Source: an uncultured Chloroflexota bacterium
GTDB lineage: Bacteria; Chloroflexota; Anaerolineae; Aggregatilineales; Phototrophicaceae
Length of the DNA stretch: 11,249 nt
Assembly: GCA_903904765.1 (NCBI GenBank)
Contig: CAIVEA010000373.1
Span: forward strand, 1-11,249
Direction: 5' to 3'
Under the pieces are notes generated by a model. That model searched no databases and was not told the origin of the DNA. It saw nothing but the letters and a program-made list of their open reading frames with translations. How positions within the stretch are numbered: the first letter of the stretch is position 1; every line of letters begins with the position of its first letter. Positions 5,619 through 11,249 of this stretch are shown here, in pieces. The position numbers and the translations under genes are program-made.

Positions 5619-8600
5619 ATGCTGGGTATGCTGGTTGCATCTGCTAACCCGGAAATTCGCCAACTCCTCCATGAACTGTTTGAGCGTGACCCGGAATATC
5701 ACGTCCAGTGGGTAGGGGATGTTCCCACTTGCCTCGGTCACACCCCGCCACCGCGCATCCTCATCCTGCATGCCGACCTGCCGGATGGCAACCCCTTCAC
5801 CGTCTGCCAGACCTACGTCCAACGCGGTGTACCCGTCTTGATGATCGCAACATCGGAACAAGCAGAAGCAGCTTACGAAGCGGGCGCGGGTGATGTGCTC
5901 AACCTGCCGCAACCGCCAGTGGTCATCCGCCGCCGGGTGCAAACACTCGTCGAACATCATGCGTTACGCGCCCAAACCGAGCGTGATCGCTGGTATCAGT
6001 CCATCATCGAAAACGACATCGCGGGCATCTTCCGCAGCACGCTAGACGGGCACGTTATCTACGCCAATCGCAGTCTGGCGAAGATGCTAGGCTACGGCAG
6101 CGAACAAGAACTGATGAATGTGAACATCCCCCGCGATATCTATTTGAATCCGCAAGACCGATCTGATCTGGTCTATGAGGAATTAGCAACCAAGGAATAC
6201 GTCCACTGGCAGGGGATTCTCAAGCGCAAAGACGGCTCTCATCTGCCCGTCACCATCAGCACACGAACGAAATTTGAGACCGATGGGCGAATACAATATT
6301 TTGAAGGAATTATCGTTGACGATAGCCAGCGCCATAAAGCGGAGGAAGAAGCGCGCAGCGAACGGCAATTCTCGCAAACGCTAGGCGAGGTGACGGCTGC
6401 GCTCAACGCTTCGCTGGATACCGAGGATGTGCTGGAACAGATCATTCAGGGTGTGGGCCGCCTGATGCCGCTGGATACCGTCTCGATCATGCTGCTTGAA
6501 AACGACGAAGGGCGAGTCGTCCGGCAGCACGGCATGGAACGCTACATTGATGTGACGGATATGATGCAGCGCAGTTATCCCATCCACGAAGTTCCTACAT
6601 TCGAGAAAATCGTGACGACCCGACAGGCGGTCATCATTTCCGACACCCGTACCGACCCGGACTGGCGGGGGCTGCAATCGTCGGCATGGAATCTCGCCTA
6701 TATGGGACTGCCAATTGTGGCACGCGGTGACGTGATTGGCATGCTCAATCTGGACAGCGCCGAGCCGGGGGCATTCAGCGAAACCGATGCTCATCGGATG
6801 CAAGCCTTTGCCGATCAAGCCGCTATCGCGCTGGATAACGCTCGCAGCGTACAAGAACTCCGCGCAGAGGTGGCTGAACGCCAGCGTGCCGAAGCCGCCG
6901 AACGCGAACAGCGCCTGATGGCCGAAGCCTTGCGCGATGCCGCTGCCGTCATCAACAGCAACCTGAACCTCGATGAAGTGCTATCGAGAATGCTTGATAC
7001 GCTCAACCGCGTCATGCCGGTGGATGCGGGAATAGTGATGCTAATCGAAAATGGGATCTCCCACATCGTCCGTTCAATGGGCTACGAGGCGAAGGATAGA
7101 AAAAGCATCCTAGATGTCAAATTCTCGATACAGAATATTCCCAACCTGCGCGAAATGGTACAAACGCGGCAACCCTATGTCATTCTCGATACTCAAGAAT
7201 ACCCCGGCTGGGTGTCCATTAAAGAGACGGATTGGATTCGTTCCAACGTGGGAGCGCCCATCGTTATCAATGATGCCGTCATCGGTTTCTTGATTTTGGA
7301 TAGCCACCAGCCTCACAGCTATAACCAGACCCATGCTCAAGGGTTGCAAGCCTTCGCCAACCAAGCGGCTATCGCCATCGTGAACGCCCGTACCGTCGAA
7401 CAACTGCGGGCGGAAGTTGCTGAGCGCCAGCGTGCCGAAGCCGCCGAACGCGAACAGCGCCTGATGACCGAAGCCCTGCGCGAAGCCGCCGCCATCATCA
7501 ACAGCAACCTGAATTTGGATGCTGTGCTGGCACGGATTCTGGAAACGCTCAACCGCGTCATACCGGTGGATGTAGGCAACATCCTGCTCATCGAGGACGG
7601 AATCGCCCGTAGCGCCCGTTCAAAAGGTTATGAGAAACACGGGCAACAGGAGATGATGGATCAGCTTGAATTATCCCTCTCCACCACTGCCAACTTGCGC
7701 CACATGGTCGAAACCCGCCAACCGCTGGTCATCACCGATACACGATCCTATTCCGGGTGGGTGGACATCAAACATGACCAATGGATTCTCTCCAACGCCT
7801 CCGCACCGATCATCGTCAATGATGAAGTGATCGGCTTCCTGAACCTCGACAGTAGCGAGATGAACAAATTCACGCAAGCCGATGGCGAACGCCTGCAAGC
7901 GTTCGCTAATCAGGTGGGCATCGCCATCGAAAACGCCCGTCTGTACGAAGCCAGCCAACGGTACAACCGCAAACTGGAAGCTCGCGTGGCTGAACGCACT
8001 GCTGAACTGGAACGAGACCGGGGGCAGTTGGCCGCCATCCTCAATTCCATCGGCGAAGGGGTGATGGGAGTGATCTTCGCGCCGGGGACAAAACATGTGA
8101 TTGAACGGCATGTGAACATCACGCTGTACCACATGTTTGGCTATACGGCGGACGAATGGGATTTGTACAAACTGCGCCCGGATACCGTTTCGCCAGAAGA
8201 ATATGAAACGTTCATCCAGAACGCCCGCCGAATATCAGATGCCACCGGGGCTTACCATGATGTGTATTCGTTCCAGCGGCGGGACGGCACAACAGTGCTG
8301 ACGGCGCTCACCGTCAACAGAATTGTCGGCAGCGACGGGCGACACATCGGGTCGGTCACGGTCTACCGGGATGTGAGCAAGGAACATGAACTGGAAGCAC
8401 GACAGGCGCGGTTCGTGGCCGCCGCCGCCCACGAACTCCGTACCCCGTTAACCGGCTTCAAAACCCGCCTCGATCTCACGCGCCGCAAACCGCAGGACTT
8501 GGAACGCCACCTGAACATTCTGGACGAAATCTCGAACCAAATGGAACGGTTGGTAAATGACTTGCTCAATCAAGCCCGTTTTGAGCATGGTTTGATCGAA

Positions 8601-9053
8601 CTGCATACCGAGCCGATTGACCTGCAACCGTTTATCGAGCATAGCGTGATGATGCAGCAACCGCTGGCGGAAAAAAAGCGCATCTCGCTACTGACCGAAT
8701 TCACGCCGCAGCCTGTCCGCTTGAACGCCGACCCTGATCGGCTAAATCAGGTTTTGACCAACCTGATCGTCAACGCCATCACCTACACGCCAGACAACGG
8801 CATAGTCACGGTGCATCTACCCACCCCCACCGAACGCGGCGTACTCATCCAGATCGAGGACACCGGCGCAGGCATCGCCCCCGAACATCTGCCTAACCTG
8901 TTCGAGCCGTTTTACCGTGTACGTAAAGTGGGGCAAGGCATGGGGCTTGGCCTGAGCATCGCCCGCGAAATTGTGGAACTGCACGGTGGGAATATCAACG
9001 TAGAAAGCGAAGTGGGACGCGGCACCCGCTTCAACGTGCTGCTCAAAGGCTGA
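5619..9053 (+). CDS. multi-sensor histidine kinase: pseudo-receiver-PAS-GAF-GAF-GAF-PAS-HisKA-HATPase
   Basis: Complete 1144-aa cytosolic sensor kinase with no signal peptide or membrane segment. A receiver-like domain (about 1-120) comes first. It lacks the acidic pair (S8-A9), has H51 at the phosphoacceptor position and lacks the Lys (DVLNLP). Next come PAS (125-240) and GAF1 (249-412). GAF2 (414-594) and GAF3 (596-777) each open with an Ala/Glu/Arg-rich coiled-coil linker. A second coiled coil (RVAERTAELE, about 785-795) leads to PAS2 (800-925). The catalytic end has the phospho-His H938 in AHELRTPL, N-box N1052 in LIVNAITYTPD, G1 D1081 in DTGAGIAP, LFEPFYRV, and GQGMGLGLS. The kinase core looks active. 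The GAFs lack a bilin-type Cys, so light sensing is unlikely; ligands are unknown. AGGT (5606-5609) precedes the ATG. No response regulator is nearby. Confidence 0.95.
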   Translation: MLGMLVASANPEIRQLLHELFERDPEYHVQWVGDVPTCLGHTPPPRILILHADLPDGNPFTVCQTYVQRGVPVLMIATSEQAEAAYEAGAGDVLNLPQPPVVIRRRVQTLVEHHALRAQTERDRWYQSIIENDIAGIFRSTLDGHVIYANRSLAKMLGYGSEQELMNVNIPRDIYLNPQDRSDLVYEELATKEYVHWQGILKRKDGSHLPVTISTRTKFETDGRIQYFEGIIVDDSQRHKAEEEARSERQFSQTLGEVTAALNASLDTEDVLEQIIQGVGRLMPLDTVSIMLLENDEGRVVRQHGMERYIDVTDMMQRSYPIHEVPTFEKIVTTRQAVIISDTRTDPDWRGLQSSAWNLAYMGLPIVARGDVIGMLNLDSAEPGAFSETDAHRMQAFADQAAIALDNARSVQELRAEVAERQRAEAAEREQRLMAEALRDAAAVINSNLNLDEVLSRMLDTLNRVMPVDAGIVMLIENGISHIVRSMGYEAKDRKSILDVKFSIQNIPNLREMVQTRQPYVILDTQEYPGWVSIKETDWIRSNVGAPIVINDAVIGFLILDSHQPHSYNQTHAQGLQAFANQAAIAIVNARTVEQLRAEVAERQRAEAAEREQRLMTEALREAAAIINSNLNLDAVLARILETLNRVIPVDVGNILLIEDGIARSARSKGYEKHGQQEMMDQLELSLSTTANLRHMVETRQPLVITDTRSYSGWVDIKHDQWILSNASAPIIVNDEVIGFLNLDSSEMNKFTQADGERLQAFANQVGIAIENARLYEASQRYNRKLEARVAERTAELERDRGQLAAILNSIGEGVMGVIFAPGTKHVIERHVNITLYHMFGYTADEWDLYKLRPDTVSPEEYETFIQNARRISDATGAYHDVYSFQRRDGTTVLTALTVNRIVGSDGRHIGSVTVYRDVSKEHELEARQARFVAAAAHELRTPLTGFKTRLDLTRRKPQDLERHLNILDEISNQMERLVNDLLNQARFEHGLIELHTEPIDLQPFIEHSVMMQQPLAEKKRISLLTEFTPQPVRLNADPDRLNQVLTNLIVNAITYTPDNGIVTVHLPTPTERGVLIQIEDTGAGIAPEHLPNLFEPFYRVRKVGQGMGLGLSIAREIVELHGGNINVESEVGRGTRFNVLLKG
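6858..7949 (+). repeat. internal tandem repeat of a linker-GAF module (2 x 546 bp)
   Basis: Two units of exactly 546 bp (182 codons), 6858-7403 and 7404-7949, encode linker plus GAF2 and linker plus GAF3. A 42-bp stretch in the linker is identical at 6879-6920 and 7425-7466, while the GAF cores have diverged considerably in protein sequence. The next kinase gene carries one such unit starting at 10474, with a recognisable but less similar linker. This shows duplication of a whole module inside the gene, or loss of one in the paralogue. Confidence 0.85.
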
Positions 9054-9213
9054 GCGCATAAAAAAGCCCCCGCGATAAGCACCCGATTAACCGCTACCTC
9101 GCATACAATTTTCACAATCGCACAATTAACACATAAATTATATAAACCGTAGGCTATAGTGTTATTAGAAAACAATCTTTGTAATGGTGTTTTTCCCAAA
9201 TCCCACTAAAATG

Positions 9214-9244
9214 TTGATCGAGTCAAAAAATCTGCCGTTATACA
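9214..9244 (+). promoter_or_regulatory. possible promoter of the second kinase gene
   Basis: TTGATC (9214-9219) and TATACA (9239-9244) with a 19-nt spacer, in an AT-rich intergenic stretch. A start near 9251 would leave a leader of only about 14 nt. The rest of the 211-bp gap (9054-9213) is AT-rich and shows no terminator with a U tract, so read-through from the first kinase gene is also possible. Confidence 0.35.
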
Positions 9245-9264
9245 ATTCCTGAAAGTTGTAAAGT

Positions 9265-11249
9265 ATGCTGGATTTGTTGATCGCAGCATGTTCGCCCGAA
9301 ATCTTCAATTTCTTCCAGCAATCCTTCAAGCACGATGACTACCGCCTCCATTGCGTCTCCACCCTGACCGATTGCATCCAAGCCGCAGAACAACTTTTTG
9401 ATACCCTATCCGCCGCCTTCATTTCCGATGACTTCAATGATGATCGCGTGTACGAATCCGTCAGCCATCTACATCAGATTGGGCTACCCATCATCATGAT
9501 CGCCCCATCCGAACGCACTGCTGCCGCATTCCACGCAGGCGCGGACGATGTACTCACATGGCCACAGTCGCCCCTACTGATCGAACGCCGCCTGCAAGGC
9601 CTGCTCGAAACACGCGAATTGCGTGCCAATACAGTGCGGGATAAGTGGTATCGCTCGATGGTAGACAGCAATGTAGCCGGTATTTTCCGCAGCAGTCTAA
9701 ATGGACAACTATTGTTTGCGAACAAGCACCTTGCAACTTTACTGGGTTACGACAACGAACTCGACCTCATAAAGAGGAATCTGGCTAATGATGTCTATCT
9801 AAACCCGCAAGACCGTGCGGATTTGATGCGGGAAGCCCTCACCAATGATGACTTTGTTCAATGGGAGGGCATGCTCAAACGCAAAGATGGCACGCCCATT
9901 CCAGTCACCATCACAATCCGCACCGTTCAAAGCGAAACGGGTCGCGTCATCTTTTTAGAAGGGTTCGTGACTGATAACAGCAAACGTTACCATGCGGAAC
10001 AGACCGCGCAAAGCGAACGGCAGTTCAACGATACCCTGCGCGAAGTGATTGGCACGCTGAACACCTCGCTCGAAACCAAAGATGTGCTGGAAAAGATTAA
10101 GATGGGCGTGAGCATCCTACTGCCGGGGGTATCCGTCGCCATCACTCAAATCGTAGGTGATGAAGTACCAGTCGTACAGCAACGTGGGATGAATATCTCG
10201 CCTCCCCCACAAGATATATCTACTTCCAATCACACCAACCTTAGCTTAAAGCAAGTCATAAAAGATGCCCAACCCATCATCATCAGCCATACCGACACCG
10301 ATGTTGTGGCATCCTACATCGGGCTGCCCATTATCTCGCACGAGCGCGTCATCGGCATGATGAACCTCATGAGCAACATCCCCGGTGCGCTCACGCCGGA
10401 AATCGCAGCCCGTATGCAAGCATTTGCCGATCAAGCAGCGATCGCGCTGGACAACGCCTACAGTGTACAACAGCTTCGCACCGAGATTGCAGAACGCCAG
10501 CGTGCCGAAACCGCCGAACGTGAACAGCGTCTGTTAGCCGAAGCCCTGCGTGAAGCCGCTGCTACCATCAACAGCAACTTGAATCTGGATGCAGTGCTGG
10601 ATCGCATCATGGAGATGCTCACCCATATCATGCCACTGGATGTGGTCAACATTATGTTGATCGAGGATGGAATCGCCCGCAGCGTCCGTTCACGCGGCTA
10701 TGAGCAATACGATATTGCGGAAGAAATCAGACACATTAACCTATTGGTGCAGGACATACCCAACATGAGCGAGATGCTGACCACCCACCAACCGCTGGTG
10801 GTATCAGATACCCATCAATACCCAAATTGGATTTCCATCCCGGCAACTGCATGGATTCGCTCCAATGCGATGGCACCGATTATCGCCAATGACCATGTTA
10901 TCGGGTTCTTAGATGTAGACAGTATGACCCCAAATACATTTAACGACTCCCATGGCGAACAACTACAAGCCTTCGCCGATCAAGCCGCGATCGCCATACA
11001 AAACGCCCGCATGTATGAAGCCAGCCAGCAGCATAACCGCGAATTGGAGTCCCGAGTTGCCGAGCGCACCGCCGAACTGGAACAGAAACGTGCCGAACTC
11101 CTCGCCATTCTAGACTCGATTCAGGAAGGCGTGGTTGGCAGCATCTTTGTCCCCGGAACGCACGAAGTAGCCGAACGGCACGTCAACACCACGCTCGTCA
11201 AGATGTTCGGGTACAGTGTGGACGAATGGGATGTCCGCAAACTGCGCCC
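9265..11249 (+). CDS. multi-sensor histidine kinase paralogue, 5' part (open at window end)
   Basis: Reading frame open from the ATG at 9265 to the window edge: 661 full codons, no stop. It aligns along its length with the preceding kinase. A receiver-like domain (about 1-122) comes first, also degenerate: A-C for the acidic pair, Ser at the phosphoacceptor position, Trp for the Lys in DVLTWP. Then come PAS (128-245), a shortened GAF1 (252-402) that lacks the DPDW segment of its paralogue, and linker plus GAF2 (404-585). The coiled coil RVAERTAELE and the beginning of PAS2 (from about 609) end the visible part. A HisKA/HATPase end beyond the edge is expected from the paralogue but not seen. 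It has one GAF fewer than its neighbour. The start is the first ATG of the frame that aligns with the paralogue's N-terminus; only a weak GAAAG lies before it. Confidence 0.92.
   Translation, partial: MLDLLIAACSPEIFNFFQQSFKHDDYRLHCVSTLTDCIQAAEQLFDTLSAAFISDDFNDDRVYESVSHLHQIGLPIIMIAPSERTAAAFHAGADDVLTWPQSPLLIERRLQGLLETRELRANTVRDKWYRSMVDSNVAGIFRSSLNGQLLFANKHLATLLGYDNELDLIKRNLANDVYLNPQDRADLMREALTNDDFVQWEGMLKRKDGTPIPVTITIRTVQSETGRVIFLEGFVTDNSKRYHAEQTAQSERQFNDTLREVIGTLNTSLETKDVLEKIKMGVSILLPGVSVAITQIVGDEVPVVQQRGMNISPPPQDISTSNHTNLSLKQVIKDAQPIIISHTDTDVVASYIGLPIISHERVIGMMNLMSNIPGALTPEIAARMQAFADQAAIALDNAYSVQQLRTEIAERQRAETAEREQRLLAEALREAAATINSNLNLDAVLDRIMEMLTHIMPLDVVNIMLIEDGIARSVRSRGYEQYDIAEEIRHINLLVQDIPNMSEMLTTHQPLVVSDTHQYPNWISIPATAWIRSNAMAPIIANDHVIGFLDVDSMTPNTFNDSHGEQLQAFADQAAIAIQNARMYEASQQHNRELESRVAERTAELEQKRAELLAILDSIQEGVVGSIFVPGTHEVAERHVNTTLVKMFGYSVDEWDVRKLR

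Noticed and set aside
6660..7949. GAF domains as phytochrome-like light sensors
   Set aside because: No conserved chromophore Cys or DIP/PRxSF-type motif is visible, and there is no PHY domain after the GAFs.
9060..9080. AAAAAAGCCCCCGCG after the first kinase gene, resembling half of an intrinsic terminator
   Set aside because: No matching CGCGGGGGC arm or T tract follows, so no stem can form; perhaps a decayed terminator, but not supportable.

Overview
The window looks like part of a chromosome from a Gram-negative-type or monoderm environmental bacterium of moderate-to-high GC. Chloroflexota (Anaerolineae-like) is my best guess. It rests on the 16S 5' region, the style of the GAF/PAS kinases with their 'DT..YPGW' GAF motif, and the DnaX C-terminal region. 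This is inference by eye; a 16S search would settle it. The window starts inside a 16S rRNA gene and ends inside a large kinase gene, so both edges are truncated.

Left part (1-932), minus strand: the first ~342 nt of 16S rRNA read leftward off the window. Upstream of it lies a long rRNA leader and promoter region with no protein gene. It holds three promoter-like sequences on the minus strand (two with a perfect TTGACA and a shared TTGACAGCC block), a boxB-like GNRA hairpin followed by a boxA-like element, and further hairpins just before the mature 16S end. Two hairpins at 837-909 separate this unit from the protein operon upstream.

Middle-left part (933-4043), minus strand: a compact replication/repair operon, read as [150-aa membrane-anchored protein of unknown function] - dnaX - ybaB - recR. 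Gaps are 2 nt between dnaX and ybaB, 12 nt between ybaB and recR, and 58 nt before dnaX. dnaX starts with TTG behind a strong ribosome binding site. The order recR followed by an rRNA operon in the same direction resembles the dnaX-yaaK-recR-yaaL-bofA-rrnA region of Bacillus subtilis.

Centre (4044-5470): a divergent intergenic region with two inverted repeats that share one arm, then a PLP-dependent class I/II aminotransferase on the plus strand. It has a consensus TATAAT box that argues for a start downstream of the longest ORF, and it ends in a clear intrinsic terminator.

Right part (5471-11249), plus strand: two tandem paralogous sensory histidine kinase genes. The first is complete (1144 aa): degenerate receiver - PAS - GAF - GAF - GAF - PAS - HisKA - HATPase. 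The second starts at 9265 and is still open at the window end (661 codons visible): degenerate receiver - PAS - GAF - GAF - start of PAS. In both, the N-terminal receiver lacks the acidic pair, the phosphoacceptor Asp and the Lys of working receivers. The paralogues differ by one GAF module, and the two adjacent GAF modules of the first kinase sit on an exact 546-bp repeat period. No response regulator gene is visible, so inputs and outputs of this pair are unknown. No CRISPR array, insertion sequence or tRNA was found.
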